In this document: one piece after another, positions 40,497 to 49,203 of the stretch
How the letters are laid out: the number at the start of each line of letters is the position of its first letter
Numbering within the stretch: position 1 is the first letter of the stretch
Source: [Actinomadura] parvosata subsp. kistnae
Lineage (GTDB): Bacteria; Actinomycetota; Actinomycetes; Streptosporangiales; Streptosporangiaceae
Assembly: GCF_900323885.1 (NCBI RefSeq)
Contig: NZ_OOHJ01000003.1
Span: forward strand, 1-64,000
DNA: 64,000 nt
Direction of reading: 5' to 3'
Position numbers and translations under genes: made by a program
Notes under the pieces: generated by a model
Databases searched by the model: none
What the model saw: only the letters and a program-made list of their open reading frames with translations
Told to the model about the DNA's origin: nothing

Positions 40497-41455
40497 GGGC
40501 TCTGGTCACCGGAGGCGCCGGGTTCCTCGGCTCCTATCTCTGCGAGCGGCTGCTGGAGGAGGGTGCGGAGGTCGTCTGCATGGACAGCTTCCTCACCGGC
40601 GGTCCGCGCAACGTCGAGCACCTTCTCGAACGCCCCGAGTTCCGGCTCATCGAGTGCGACCTGACCGGGTACGTGCACGTCCCGGACCGGCTGGACCTGG
40701 TGCTGCACTTCGCCTCGGCCGCCTCTCCGGCCGACTACCTGCGCTACCCGATCGAGACGCTGCGGGTGGGCAGCGTCGGCACGCTGCACGCGCTGGGGCT
40801 GGCCAGGGAGAAGGGCGCCCGGTTCGTGCTGGCCTCCACGAGCGAGGTGTACGGCGACCCGCTGGAGCACCCGCAGAAGGAGACGTACTGGGGCAACGTC
40901 AACCCGGTCGGGCCGCGCAGCGTGTACGACGAGGCCAAGCGCTTCGCCGAGTCGCTGACCACCGCGTACCGGCACTCGCGCGGCACCGACACCGGGATCG
41001 TGCGGATCTTCAACACCTACGGCCCGCGGATGCGGCCGTTCGACGGCCGCGCGATCCCGACGTTCATCCGCCAGGCGCTGACCGGCGAGCCGATCACGAT
41101 CACCGGCGACGGCTCGCAGACCCGCTCCATCTGCTACGTCGACGACACCGTGTCGGGCATCCTGGCCATGGCCCGCAGCGACTTCGCCGGGCCCGTCAAC
41201 ATCGGCAACCCCGACGAGCTGACCATGCTGGAGCTGGCCACGCTGGTGAAGAAGCTGACCGGGTCGTCGTCGGAGATCCGCTTCATCGACCGGCCCGCCG
41301 ACGACCCGAAGGTGCGCCGGCCTGACACCTCGCTGGCCGCCGAGCGGCTGGGCTGGCGGGCTCAGGTGCCCGCCGAGGAGGGGCTGCGCCGCACGATCGA
41401 GTGGTTCTCGGCGGAGCTGGCCGCGATCGAGCAGCTCGAACGCCTCCAGGTCTGA
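40493..41455 (+). CDS. UDP-glucuronate decarboxylase-like NAD-dependent epimerase/dehydratase
   Basis: The 320-residue extended SDR has [46 protein letters not shown] and [13 protein letters not shown] (catalytic Tyr-x-x-x-Lys). Sequence [26 protein letters not shown] also follows. The STSEVYGDP...HPQ...NVNP series is typical of the UXS branch that makes UDP-xylose, but ADP-heptose epimerase-like work cannot be excluded. It is the last gene of the coupled run and is followed by a hairpin. Confidence 0.88.
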   Translation: MRALVTGGAGFLGSYLCERLLEEGAEVVCMDSFLTGGPRNVEHLLERPEFRLIECDLTGYVHVPDRLDLVLHFASAASPADYLRYPIETLRVGSVGTLHALGLAREKGARFVLASTSEVYGDPLEHPQKETYWGNVNPVGPRSVYDEAKRFAESLTTAYRHSRGTDTGIVRIFNTYGPRMRPFDGRAIPTFIRQALTGEPITITGDGSQTRSICYVDDTVSGILAMARSDFAGPVNIGNPDELTMLELATLVKKLTGSSSEIRFIDRPADDPKVRRPDTSLAAERLGWRAQVPAEEGLRRTIEWFSAELAAIEQLERLQV

Positions 41456-41467
41456 CGGCCAGAGCGC

Positions 41468-41495
41468 TGCCCCCGCCGGAGTCGCGGCGGGGGCA
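41468..41495. terminator. Hairpin terminator ending the heptose operon
   Basis: Arms tgcccccgcc (41468-41477) and ggcgggggca (41486-41495) surround an 8-base loop, between the convergent stops at 41455 and 41505. It should serve both strands. Confidence 0.8.
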
Positions 41496-41504
41496 GGCTG
41501 TCGT

Positions 41505-42470
41505 TCAGCGCTCGTTGCCCGCGCGCAGCCACTCCAGGTACTCGCCGACCGCCCGCACGGTGTCGTAGGCGGGCTCGAACCCGGTGTCCTCGCGCAGCCG
41601 CGTGATGTCGAGGGGGTTGTCGACGCGGGCGGCGACGCGGCCCGGCTCGACGCCGTCGAGCCGCGCGTCGGGCACGTGCTTCCTGATCGCCTCGATCAGC
41701 TCCCCGTTGGTGGTGACGCGCCCCGAGGCCACGTTGTACGTGCGGTGCCGCAGCGCGCCGGCCGTCTGCAGCAGCGCGAGCGCCCGCGCGCAGTCCTTGA
41801 CGTAGCACACGTCGATGCCGTTCTCCCGCCGCGTCTCCCCCATCATCCCGGACAGGTCGGGCTCGGTGCCGCGGGCGGCGGCGTGCACGAGCTGCGGCGC
41901 CGGGAAGAACGGGTCGGGGTTGTGCCCGAGCGGCCCCCAGATGCCGCCGATGCGGTAATTCACCGCCTCGATGCCGAGAACCCCTTCGAGGTGGCCGGCC
42001 AGCAGCTCGCCGATCTTCTTGAAGCGCGGGATGACGTGCGGGGCGCTCATCGTCAGCGGCAGGTCCTCGCGCAGCGGCCCGTCGGCGGTGACGCCGGCGT
42101 ACACGCCGATGGTGCTGGCCAGGCCGAGCCGCCGCACCCGCCAGTCGCGGGCCGCGCGGAACAGGGTGAGCAGGCTGCCCAGCGCCCGCTCGGTGTGCTC
42201 GATCGGCTCGTACGCGCCGACCGGCCAGGGCATGGAGCCGGCCAGGTGCAGGATGCCCGTGATGTCGTGCCGCTCGCCGATCGCGAGCACGGCCCGCTCG
42301 TCGGCGATGTCGGCCTGCTCGACGAAGAGCCGCTCGCCGGCCTCGGCGGCGAAGGCGGCGGGCACGTCGGCGGGCCGGCGCTGCACGAGCACGCAGGACT
42401 CGCCCAGGTCGAGCAGGGCGCGGGTGGTGTGCGTGCCGATGAAGCCCAGTCCGCCGGTGATCAGAATCAT
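41505..42470 (-). CDS. NAD-dependent epimerase/dehydratase-like protein lacking the catalytic Tyr
   Basis: The 321-residue protein has a proper Rossmann start (MILITGGLGFIGTHTTRALLDLG) and the Ser/Thr strand LASTIGVYAG. At the usual Tyr-x-x-x-Lys position it reads IPRFK in HVIPRFKKIGELL, so Lys is kept but Tyr is replaced by Ile. It may be a non-catalytic NAD-binding protein or use another residue. ATG 42470 follows cagggagcattcacg. A strong inverted repeat sits immediately upstream. It is convergent to the heptose operon and not obviously part of it. Confidence 0.8.
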   Translation of the reverse strand: MILITGGLGFIGTHTTRALLDLGESCVLVQRRPADVPAAFAAEAGERLFVEQADIADERAVLAIGERHDITGILHLAGSMPWPVGAYEPIEHTERALGSLLTLFRAARDWRVRRLGLASTIGVYAGVTADGPLREDLPLTMSAPHVIPRFKKIGELLAGHLEGVLGIEAVNYRIGGIWGPLGHNPDPFFPAPQLVHAAARGTEPDLSGMMGETRRENGIDVCYVKDCARALALLQTAGALRHRTYNVASGRVTTNGELIEAIRKHVPDARLDGVEPGRVAARVDNPLDITRLREDTGFEPAYDTVRAVGEYLEWLRAGNER

Positions 42471-42482
42471 CGTGAATGCTCC

Positions 42483-42509
42483 CTGATAATCAGTGTTGCT
42501 GATTATCAG
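42483..42509. promoter_or_regulatory. Operator-like inverted repeat before the epimerase-like gene
   Basis: ctgataatcag (42483-42493) and ctgattatcag (42499-42509) form an 11-bp perfect inverted repeat with a 5-bp spacer, and each arm is itself nearly palindromic. It lies 13 bp upstream of the ATG at 42470 and is strikingly AT-rich for this genome. Two adjacent regulator dimers could bind. No candidate regulator gene is adjacent. Confidence 0.75.
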
Positions 42510-42585
42510 CCTAACCCAGCTTGCCTCGGGAGCGGTAGTGCGGGACGAGATCCCCTCTTTCCGGGCGCACAAGCCACCGGAAAGC

Positions 42586-42616
42586 AAAAAAGCGGCCGCC
42601 CAGGCAGGGCGGCCGC
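42586..42616 (-). terminator. Rho-independent terminator of mshC
   Basis: On the minus strand, arms gcggccgccc and gggcggccgc with a 5-base loop are followed by six T residues (42586-42591). It starts 18 bp after the mshC stop and is one of the few U-tract terminators here. Confidence 0.9.
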
Positions 42617-42633
42617 TCAGCGAGCAGGCGGGG

Positions 42634-43860
42634 TCAGCGGAGGGAGACCCCCATGAGGGCGTCGGCGAGGTCGCGGACGAGGCCGGGGGCCGAGGCGTCG
42701 TGGCCGCCGCCCGCCAGGGCCTGCTCGGCCCAGGCGTCCACGGCGGCCAGCGCGCCCGGCGAGTCGAGGTCGTCGGCCAGCCGCTCGCGCACCCGCGCCA
42801 GCAGCTCCTCCGCCGGCGGGGCCTCGGCCAGCGCGGTGGCCGAGCGCCACAGCTCCAGCCTGCGCTCGGCGGCGGCCAGCATCTCCGGCACGTACTCCCA
42901 GTCGGCGCGGTAGTGGTGGGCGAGCAGCACGAGCCTGATCGCCATCGGGTCGTGCTCCTGGCGCAGCTTGGAGACGAAGACCAGGTTGCCCTTCGACTTC
43001 GACATCTTCTCGCCGTCGAGCGCCACCATGCCGGCGTGCGTGTAGAACTTCGCGAACGGCCACTCGCCGGTCGCGGCGTGCCCCTCGGAGGCGCCGCACT
43101 CGTGGTGCGGGAAGATCAGGTCGGAGCCGCCGCCCGCCACGTCGTAGCCGGCACCCAGGTGGTCGAGGGCGATCGCGGTGCACTCGATGTGCCAGCCCGG
43201 ACGGCCCCGGCCCAGCGGGGAGTCCCACGCCGGCTCGCCGGGCCGCTCGGCCCGCCACAGCAGCCAGTCGAGCGGGTGGCGCTTGCCCGGCCGCTCGGGG
43301 TCGCCGCCGCGCTCGGCGAACAGCGCCAGCATCTCCTGCTCGCCGTAGCCGGACACCTGGCCGAACTTGGGGGCGTCGGCCACGCTGAAGTAGACGTCGC
43401 CGTCGAGCTCGTAGGTGACGCCCTTGGCGCCCAGCCTGGCGATCAGGTCGGCCACGCCGCCGACGACCTCGGTCACGCCGACGTACTCGCGGGGCGGCAG
43501 GATGCGCAGCGCCTCCATGTCGCCCCGGAACAGCTCGATCTCCCGCTCGGCGAGCCGCTGCCAGTCGACGCCGGTCTGGGCGGCCCGCTCCAGCAGCGGA
43601 TCGTCCACGTCGGTGGCGTTCTGGGTGTAGTGCACCTCGTGGCCCGCGTCGCGCCACATCCGGCCGACGAGGTCGAAGGCGTGGTAGGTGTTGGCGTGGC
43701 CGAGGTGGGTGGCGTCGTAAGGGGTGATGCCGCAGACGTACATGCGGGCGGTGGGACCGGGATCGGTCTGCCGCACCTGCTTGGCCGAGGTGTCGTAGAG
43801 ACTGAGCGGGACGCTCTCACCTGGGAGTCCGGGAACGTTCGGGGCAGACCACGATCTCAT
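42634..43860 (-). CDS. mshC: Cysteine:glucosaminyl inositol ligase (mycothiol synthesis)
   Basis: The 408-residue enzyme joins cysteine to GlcN-inositol with ATP in mycothiol synthesis. It resembles CysRS but has the MshC N-terminus ([14 protein letters not shown]), then [19 protein letters not shown] (HIGH-like motif and zinc Cys), [12 protein letters not shown] and [11 protein letters not shown] (zinc ligands). [14 protein letters not shown] is the KMSKS loop. The short C-terminus lacks the tRNA-binding domain of CysRS. It ends with the clear terminator and is the last of the minus-strand series from 46565. Confidence 0.95.
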   Translation of the reverse strand: MRSWSAPNVPGLPGESVPLSLYDTSAKQVRQTDPGPTARMYVCGITPYDATHLGHANTYHAFDLVGRMWRDAGHEVHYTQNATDVDDPLLERAAQTGVDWQRLAEREIELFRGDMEALRILPPREYVGVTEVVGGVADLIARLGAKGVTYELDGDVYFSVADAPKFGQVSGYGEQEMLALFAERGGDPERPGKRHPLDWLLWRAERPGEPAWDSPLGRGRPGWHIECTAIALDHLGAGYDVAGGGSDLIFPHHECGASEGHAATGEWPFAKFYTHAGMVALDGEKMSKSKGNLVFVSKLRQEHDPMAIRLVLLAHHYRADWEYVPEMLAAAERRLELWRSATALAEAPPAEELLARVRERLADDLDSPGALAAVDAWAEQALAGGGHDASAPGLVRDLADALMGVSLR

Positions 43861-43870
43861 GCCTTTGAGC

Positions 43871-44524
43871 CTATCCGTCCCGTTCAGCGGTCAGGTCGGT
43901 GAAATCGTAGGTCACGTCGTCCTGACTGATCGTGACCTCCATCACCGACAGGGAGGCGAAGACGCGGCCGTCCGGCAGTTCGTGCCGGACGATGAGCGCC
44001 CCGGGGTCGCCGGACGGCTCGGCGGTGATCAGCTCGTGCCACCGTTCGGAGTCCCGGAAGCGCGGCAGGTGCGTGATCACGCGGGGGCTGGCGGCGTCCA
44101 GGCCGGTGTTGACGACCATGCTGGTGCCCTGGGGCAGGTCCTGGACGGTCGCGCGCGCGCCGTCCCAGCTCAGCACCTGGATCCGGGTGAGGCCGGCCAG
44201 CACGAGGTGGAAGGGGTCGTAGACGGTCAGCCCCGGCTCGGCGGGCAGCTCCCCGGTGAAGGCCGCCCGCAGCGCGAGGTCGCCCCGCGAGACCTTCGTG
44301 CGCTCGTCGGCGGGCTTGCCGGGGCCGTTGAGCAGCGCCGCGGCGCGGCGGGCCGCCGGGTGGACGGCCAGCCAGGTGCCGCCCGCCTTGAGGTCGCGCC
44401 CGCCGATCACGCCCGGGTACTCCGGCCAGTGCTCTCCCGGCCCTTCCCAGGGCCGGTCGGCGTACTCGTCGCGGACGCCCATGAGGCTCAGCCGCCGCCC
44501 GGTTCTCACGATCAGCGTGCACAT
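43871..44524 (-). CDS. NRDE/TANGO2-family protein
   Basis: The 217-residue protein begins [21 protein letters not shown], matching the Met-Cys start and N-R-D-E block (here VRDE) of TANGO2/Ntn-hydrolase-like proteins; Cys2 would become the N-terminal residue. [12 protein letters not shown] is the conserved G-G-T-W-L motif. ATG 44524 is chosen over 44530 so that Cys is residue 2. It starts 10 bp upstream of mshC. Its role is unknown; eukaryotic TANGO2 has been linked to lipid and haem handling. Confidence 0.78.
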   Translation of the reverse strand: MCTLIVRTGRRLSLMGVRDEYADRPWEGPGEHWPEYPGVIGGRDLKAGGTWLAVHPAARRAAALLNGPGKPADERTKVSRGDLALRAAFTGELPAEPGLTVYDPFHLVLAGLTRIQVLSWDGARATVQDLPQGTSMVVNTGLDAASPRVITHLPRFRDSERWHELITAEPSGDPGALIVRHELPDGRVFASLSVMEVTISQDDVTYDFTDLTAERDG

Positions 44525-44556
44525 GGGCAAAGGGTATTAAACGGGCCCTCGATCCT

Positions 44557-45324
44557 TCAGATGGGGGGCCAGGGTATGGCCGGCCAGCCCTCCGACGGGT
44601 ACGGATGCACGCCGGTGTCGAGCAGCCGCCTGACCCGCTGCCAGGTGGCCTCCACCTCGGCGGCCGTCAGCAGCTCGCGCAGCCGCCGCCCGAGCGAGCC
44701 CGACTCGATGTCGCGCTCGAGCTTGGCCAGCACCGCCACCGCCTCGCGGGCCAGGGGCTTGCCGCGCCACTGCCACAGGACGGTGCGGAGTTTGTCCTCC
44801 ACCGAGAAGCAGACGCCGTGGTCGACGCCGTACACGTGGCCCGTGGGCAGCGGCAGCAGGTGGCCGCCCTTGCGGTCGGCGTTGTTGACCACCGCGTCGA
44901 ACACCGCCATCCGCCGCACGACCGGGTTGCGGCTCTTGACCAGCCGCATGAGGTCGATCTCGCGCTCGGTGTCGATCCACAGCTGGCACATGCCGGGGCC
45001 GAACGGCCCGTCGCGGTAGACCGTGGGCGGGACGATGCGCCAGCCGGTGGCCTGGGAGACCTCGAACGCCGCCACCTCGCGGGCCGCGAGGGTGCCGTCG
45101 GGGAAGTCCCACAGGGGGCGCTCGCCGCGTACGGGCTTGTAGACGCAGGCGGCCGACCTGTCGCCCAGCTTGACCGAGCAGTACAGCGTCATGTTGGTCG
45201 CCTCGACGAGGCGGCCGGCGACCTCGAGCGTGCCGTCGCGCAGCAGCGCGAGCGCCTCCTCGTCATGCATGGACGGCGGTGGGGAGGGAGGCTTGATGGC
45301 CGGTTCGCTCTCGGGAGCGGTCAT
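44557..45324 (-). CDS. SCO1664-family protein (phosphatidylinositol-kinase-like fold)
   Basis: The 255-residue protein shows a kinase-like core: CVYKPVRGERPLWDFPDGTLAAREVAAF (nucleotide-binding Lys), MAVFDAVVNNADRKGGHLL (catalytic loop with N-N-x-D-R-K-G) and VYGVDHGVCFS (metal-binding Asp). Such genes stand beside mshC and DUF3090 in many actinobacteria. Their substrate is not known. It overlaps the DUF3090 stop by 4 bp, so it is translated with it. Confidence 0.85.
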   Translation of the reverse strand: MTAPESEPAIKPPSPPPSMHDEEALALLRDGTLEVAGRLVEATNMTLYCSVKLGDRSAACVYKPVRGERPLWDFPDGTLAAREVAAFEVSQATGWRIVPPTVYRDGPFGPGMCQLWIDTEREIDLMRLVKSRNPVVRRMAVFDAVVNNADRKGGHLLPLPTGHVYGVDHGVCFSVEDKLRTVLWQWRGKPLAREAVAVLAKLERDIESGSLGRRLRELLTAAEVEATWQRVRRLLDTGVHPYPSEGWPAIPWPPI

Positions 45325-45869
45325 GAAGCCGCCTCACCCCCGCGGTAGCCGTTGAGACGGACACAGACGTGACCGGCGGCGTCGAGGGGCTGCCCGCACA
45401 GGGGGCACGGCGGTCGGCCCGCCGCGACGATCTGGAGAGCTCGCTGGGTGAAGGCGCGCGCGGCCCCGGCGCTGATGCGCACGCGCAGCACCGCCGGATC
45501 GGGCCTGTCGAGATCGTCCTCGTCGATGACCTCCTGCGCCTCTATCACCACCTGCGACTTCTCGGCATCCCAGGTCAGCGCCATGGTGCCGACGCGGAAG
45601 TCCTCCGCGACCGGCGCGTCGAGCGGAGCGTCGTCGGCCAGGTCGGCCGGGGCCAGTGCGGGCACCTGCGCGGTGCCCCCGCTGAGCCGCAGCACCTCGT
45701 CGAGCAGCTCGTCGAGCCTGCCCGCGAGCGCGGCGACCTGCAATTTCTCCAGCGCCACCGTGGTCAGTCTGCCCTCGGCCCTGGCCTGCAGAAAAAAGAC
45801 CCGTGCGCCCGGCTGCCCCAAGGCACCGGCGACGAACCTCTCTGGTGGGTCGTAGTCGAAGACCGGCAT
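45321..45869 (-). CDS. DUF3090 family protein
   Basis: The 182-residue protein begins MPVFDYDPPERFVAGALGQPGARVFFLQA and ends with a probable zinc knuckle, CPLCGQPLDAAGHVCVRLNGY. DUF3090 proteins are actinobacteria-specific and uncharacterised. Gene order phosphatase - DUF3090 - kinase-like - mshC is conserved in the phylum and hints at a shared process, perhaps inositol or thiol metabolism. Confidence 0.9.
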   Translation of the reverse strand: MPVFDYDPPERFVAGALGQPGARVFFLQARAEGRLTTVALEKLQVAALAGRLDELLDEVLRLSGGTAQVPALAPADLADDAPLDAPVAEDFRVGTMALTWDAEKSQVVIEAQEVIDEDDLDRPDPAVLRVRISAGAARAFTQRALQIVAAGRPPCPLCGQPLDAAGHVCVRLNGYRGGEAAS

Positions 45870-45878
45870 AGCCTGACC

Positions 45879-46565
45879 TTACGTGGTTCCGGACCCGCCG
45901 CCGACGGCGGCATCGCTCCCGGTGAGGTTTTCTCCCCCGTCTTTCTCCTCCGAATCCTCAGGAAGCCGCAATTCCCCCATATCGTTGAGCCTGAGAACAA
46001 AGGGACGCAAGGGGGCATAGCGAATGACGGTGACAGCCGCCGGATCAGCCGTTATCCGCTGAAACTGATCGAGATGCAGGCCCAGGGCGTCCGCGACGAT
46101 CGCCTTGATCACGTCGCCGTGGCTGCACGCCAGGTAGACACCCTTACTACCGAGAGTACGGTTCCATGCACGGATCGCCGCGACCGCCCGGTGCTGCATG
46201 TCGGCCAGCGACTCCCCGTCCGGAAACGCCGCCGCGCTCGGGTGCGCCTGCACGACCTGCCACAGCGGGTCCTTGGCGAGCTCCTTGAGCGGCCGGCCCG
46301 TCCACTCGCCGTAGCCGCACTCGATCAGCCGGTCGTCGACCTGGACGTCCAAGCCCCGTCCTTGTGCGACCGCTTGTGCCGTTTCCCGGCAGCGCTCCAG
46401 CGGACTGGAGACAATGGCGTCGAGCCTGACGCCCGCGACGCGCCCGGCGAGCGCGGCGGCCTGCGCTCTTCCCGCCTCGCTCAGATGCACCCCTGGGGTG
46501 CGGCCGGCCAGCACCGGCCCGGTGAGGTCCGTCAGCCCGTGCCGGACCAGAAGCAGCGTGGTCAT
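45879..46565 (-). CDS. Histidine phosphatase family protein (MSMEG_4193-type)
   Basis: The 228-residue enzyme has the phosphohistidine motif LLVRHGLTDLTG, second catalytic region SSPLERCRETAQ and distal His in LACSHGDVIKAIVADALG. It therefore belongs to the phosphoglycerate-mutase-like phosphatases. ATG 46565 fits MTTLLLVRHG. It is the first gene of the minus-strand mshC series. The tail is a Gly/Glu-rich segment. Its substrate is unknown, possibly a phospho-inositol compound by context. Confidence 0.88.
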   Translation of the reverse strand: MTTLLLVRHGLTDLTGPVLAGRTPGVHLSEAGRAQAAALAGRVAGVRLDAIVSSPLERCRETAQAVAQGRGLDVQVDDRLIECGYGEWTGRPLKELAKDPLWQVVQAHPSAAAFPDGESLADMQHRAVAAIRAWNRTLGSKGVYLACSHGDVIKAIVADALGLHLDQFQRITADPAAVTVIRYAPLRPFVLRLNDMGELRLPEDSEEKDGGENLTGSDAAVGGGSGTT

Positions 46566-46629
46566 CCAGCAAGTGTCGCAGGCGTCGATCACAACGTTTC
46601 ATCGGCCTGGACGGTAACCTGGCGGGATC

Positions 46630-47577
46630 ATGGAGCAGCGCTATGTCGGCCACAGCGGCCTGTCGGTGTCCCGCCTGGGGCTCGGCACGATGACCTGGGG
46701 TCGTGACACCGACGCGGACGAGGCCGCCGCCCAGCTCCGCACGTTCATGGACGCGGGCGGCACCCTGGTCGACACCGCCGACGTCTACACCGGCGGCGAC
46801 GCCGAGCGGCTGCTGGGGCGGATGCTGCGCGACGCGGTGCCGCGCTCCGAGCTGGTCATCTCCACCAAGGCCGTGGTGACACCGGCCGGCCGCCGCCCCC
46901 GCGACGCCTCCAGGCGCCACCTGATCGCCGCCGTCGACGACTCGCTCAACCGCCTCGGCCTCGACTACGTCGACCTGTGGCAGCTGCACACCTACGACGC
47001 CGAGGTGCCCCTGGAGGAGACCCTGGCCGCGCTCGACGCCATCGTCTCCTCCGGCCGCGCCGTCTACGCCGGCGTCTGCGACTACACCGGCTGGCAGCTC
47101 GCCGCCGCCGCCGTGACCCAGAAGATGATCCCCGGCCGCATCCCGATCACCTCCGCCCAGGCCGAATACTCCCTGCTGGCCCGCGAGCCGGAGCGGGAGC
47201 TGCTGCCCGCCGCGGCCCACCTGGGGGTGGGCGTGCTGGCCTGGTCGCCGCTGGGGCGCGGGGTGCTGACCGGCAAGTACCGCACCGGCATCCCGGCCGA
47301 CTCGCGCGCCGCCACGCCGCACTTCGCCGACTTCGTCCGCCCCTACCTCGACGAGCGCAGCCGCCGGGTGGTGGAGTCGGTCATGACCGCGGCAGACGGG
47401 CTCGGCGTCTCGCCCCTGGCCGTGGCCCTGTCGTGGGTGCGCGACCAGCCGTGCGTGGCCTCCGCCATCGTCGGGGCGCGCACGCACGCGCAGCTCAAGG
47501 GAGTGCTGCCCGCCGAGGACGTCGTGCTGCCCATAGAGATCCGCGAGGCCCTCGATGACGTCTCCTCGCTCGACTGA
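46630..47577 (+). CDS. Aldo/keto reductase
   Basis: The 315-residue (beta/alpha)8 oxidoreductase has the full catalytic tetrad: Asp and Tyr in DTADVYTGGDAE, Lys in VISTKAV and His in LWQLHTYD. NADPH binding is indicated by SPLGRGVLTGKY and the C-terminal SAIVGARTHAQL. It begins YVGHSGLSVSRLGLGTMTWG, typical of the YakC/Tas subgroup. It is divergent from the phosphatase gene; the natural substrate is unknown. Confidence 0.92.
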   Translation: MEQRYVGHSGLSVSRLGLGTMTWGRDTDADEAAAQLRTFMDAGGTLVDTADVYTGGDAERLLGRMLRDAVPRSELVISTKAVVTPAGRRPRDASRRHLIAAVDDSLNRLGLDYVDLWQLHTYDAEVPLEETLAALDAIVSSGRAVYAGVCDYTGWQLAAAAVTQKMIPGRIPITSAQAEYSLLAREPERELLPAAAHLGVGVLAWSPLGRGVLTGKYRTGIPADSRAATPHFADFVRPYLDERSRRVVESVMTAADGLGVSPLAVALSWVRDQPCVASAIVGARTHAQLKGVLPAEDVVLPIEIREALDDVSSLD

Positions 47578-47725
47578 CCGGCCGCCCGGGCGGCACGCGA
47601 GCGAACGAGAGACGTTCTCGCGTATCACTACTCGATACCGAATCGCAACTTTACCCGGCAAACGCCTGCGTCTGACGCGCGATGTCCATAAAGATTTCCC
47701 CCGGAAGCGACGCAGGAGGGGACGG

Positions 47726-48583
47726 ATGGGGAGCAGGACCGCGATCTCGGCTGGAGTTCTCGCGGTGGCGCTGGCGGCCGTCCCGGTGGGGGCCCCTGCC
47801 GCCTCGGCCGCCGTCCGAGACTGCACGCGCGACGGGGGCCTGCTCTCAGGGGTGACCAACACGCTGTGCGACGTCGTCGACGCCGTCACCGGCACCGTCG
47901 ACACCCTGACCGGCGGCGTCACCGACCCCGTGACCGACGGCGTCGACAAGGCCACCGACGAGGTGCTCGGCCGCGTCGGCGAGGCCGTGCCCACCACCAA
48001 GGCCACCCCCTCCACCGCCGCCACCACCACCTCCTCCCCCAGGCCGTCCACCACCTCCTCCTCCCCCAGGCCCACCGGCACCGGCCTGGTGCCGGAGACG
48101 CTCGGGAACGTGTGCCTGCCGGTGCTCGCCTGCGAGGACCAGGGCGTCGTCGGCAAGATCACCCCCCGGCCCACGCCGCCGTCGGCCACGCCGGGCGCCG
48201 TCCGCACCGGACGGGGCTGGGAGAGCACCGCCACGGTCCCCGCCGTGCCCCGCACCACGCAGCCGGAAAGCCGCCCGCAGACCGTCGACACCGGCGCGCC
48301 CGTCGAGGAGAAGAAGACCGCCCACGCCGAGGAGCCGCGGGTCGACCTGCTGTGGCCCAACCCGTTCGCGCACGAGCTGGCCGTCCCCATGCAGGACCAG
48401 CGCGTCGTGCGGCCCACCCCGCCCGCCTCCGACGTGCTCGGCACGGTGCTGACGATCGCGCTGCTCGGCTCGGCGGTGCTGGCCACCCGCATCGTCCAGC
48501 AACGCCGGCAGCGCAACGAGCCCGCCGACTCGATCCCCTTCGAGCCCGCCAGGGCCGGCAACGGCCGGCACCGCCTCGCGTGA
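47726..48583 (+). CDS. Exported, C-terminally membrane-anchored protein of unknown function
   Basis: The 285-residue protein has a signal peptide (TAISAGVLAVALAAVPVGAPAASAA) and an N-terminal region with paired Cys (RDCTRDGG, NTLCDVVD). A Thr/Pro/Ser-rich stalk (about 95-130), a second Cys pair (VCLPVLACED), and a membrane helix near the end (VLGTVLTIALLGSAVLATRIV) come next, with a short basic tail. This layout suits a cell-surface protein spanning the wall. ATG 47726 follows gcaggaggggacgg. No family is recognised. Confidence 0.75.
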   Translation: MGSRTAISAGVLAVALAAVPVGAPAASAAVRDCTRDGGLLSGVTNTLCDVVDAVTGTVDTLTGGVTDPVTDGVDKATDEVLGRVGEAVPTTKATPSTAATTTSSPRPSTTSSSPRPTGTGLVPETLGNVCLPVLACEDQGVVGKITPRPTPPSATPGAVRTGRGWESTATVPAVPRTTQPESRPQTVDTGAPVEEKKTAHAEEPRVDLLWPNPFAHELAVPMQDQRVVRPTPPASDVLGTVLTIALLGSAVLATRIVQQRRQRNEPADSIPFEPARAGNGRHRLA

Positions 48584-48704
48584 CACGGTGTGTTGCAACG
48601 GACACGAAGCGGCTTATCTTAAAGATGAGCCCACCTCCATTGCCGAGGGCGGACGATGAGGCCGCCGCAGTGGCGGGGTGACGCTCGCGGTTCGAGGAGT
48701 CGCC

Positions 48705-49151
48705 ATGTCCGCACGGGAGCGTTCTCCCCTGGAGGTCCCGGGCCCGTTCGGGGCGGATCCCCGCCTGAACGACGGGTTCCGGCGGCTGGCCAAGGCCGCC
48801 GGCGAACGCGCCGCCCGCGCCGCCGAACGCGCCAGCAGGGCCCGCCTGCGATTAGAGGCCCTGCGCCGGGGCCGCCCGCCCACCGACGCCTCCCGGCCCG
48901 TTCCCGTGCCGCTGCGCGCCACCTTCGACCAGGCCCTCGCCTACCAGGTGCTCATCGGCGTCCACGAGCAGGCCGCCCGCCACTTCCGCGGCCGCGCAGA
49001 ACGCGGCCACGGGGACGCCGCCCGCCACCTCGAACGCGCCGCCTGGCACGATCGCGCCGCCGAACAGGCCCGCCTCGCCAAGATCGCCTGGGCCACCTCC
49101 TCCGTCCGCCCCGGATCCGCCACCACCGCGCCGGATGGATCGCCGCACTGA
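48705..49151 (+). CDS. Hypothetical Ala/Arg-rich helical protein
   Basis: The 148-residue protein begins MSARERSPLEVPG, is rich in Arg and Ala in probable helices (AAGERAARAAERASRARLRLEALR) and contains a more ordered stretch with regular His residues (YQVLIGVHEQAARHFRGRAERGHGDAARHLERAAWHDRAAEQA). The spacing of His could form a metal site, but this is speculative. ATG 48705 follows gaggagtcgcc. It is 52 bp before the STAS gene and may be co-transcribed. Confidence 0.6.
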   Translation: MSARERSPLEVPGPFGADPRLNDGFRRLAKAAGERAARAAERASRARLRLEALRRGRPPTDASRPVPVPLRATFDQALAYQVLIGVHEQAARHFRGRAERGHGDAARHLERAAWHDRAAEQARLAKIAWATSSVRPGSATTAPDGSPH

Positions 49152-49203
49152 GGGCAGGTGAAGTCCGCCCGACCATGCCGAACCGGTGGGACGATCAGGG
49201 ATC

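Noticed and set aside
30421..41455. Lipopolysaccharide locus from a Gram-negative donor
   Set aside because: Gene starts, GC content and overlaps match the surrounding actinobacterial genes, so recent transfer from a Gram-negative is not supported.
42634..43860. Cysteinyl-tRNA synthetase
   Set aside because: The N-terminus and the missing tRNA-binding tail match MshC, and the neighbours are those of mshC.
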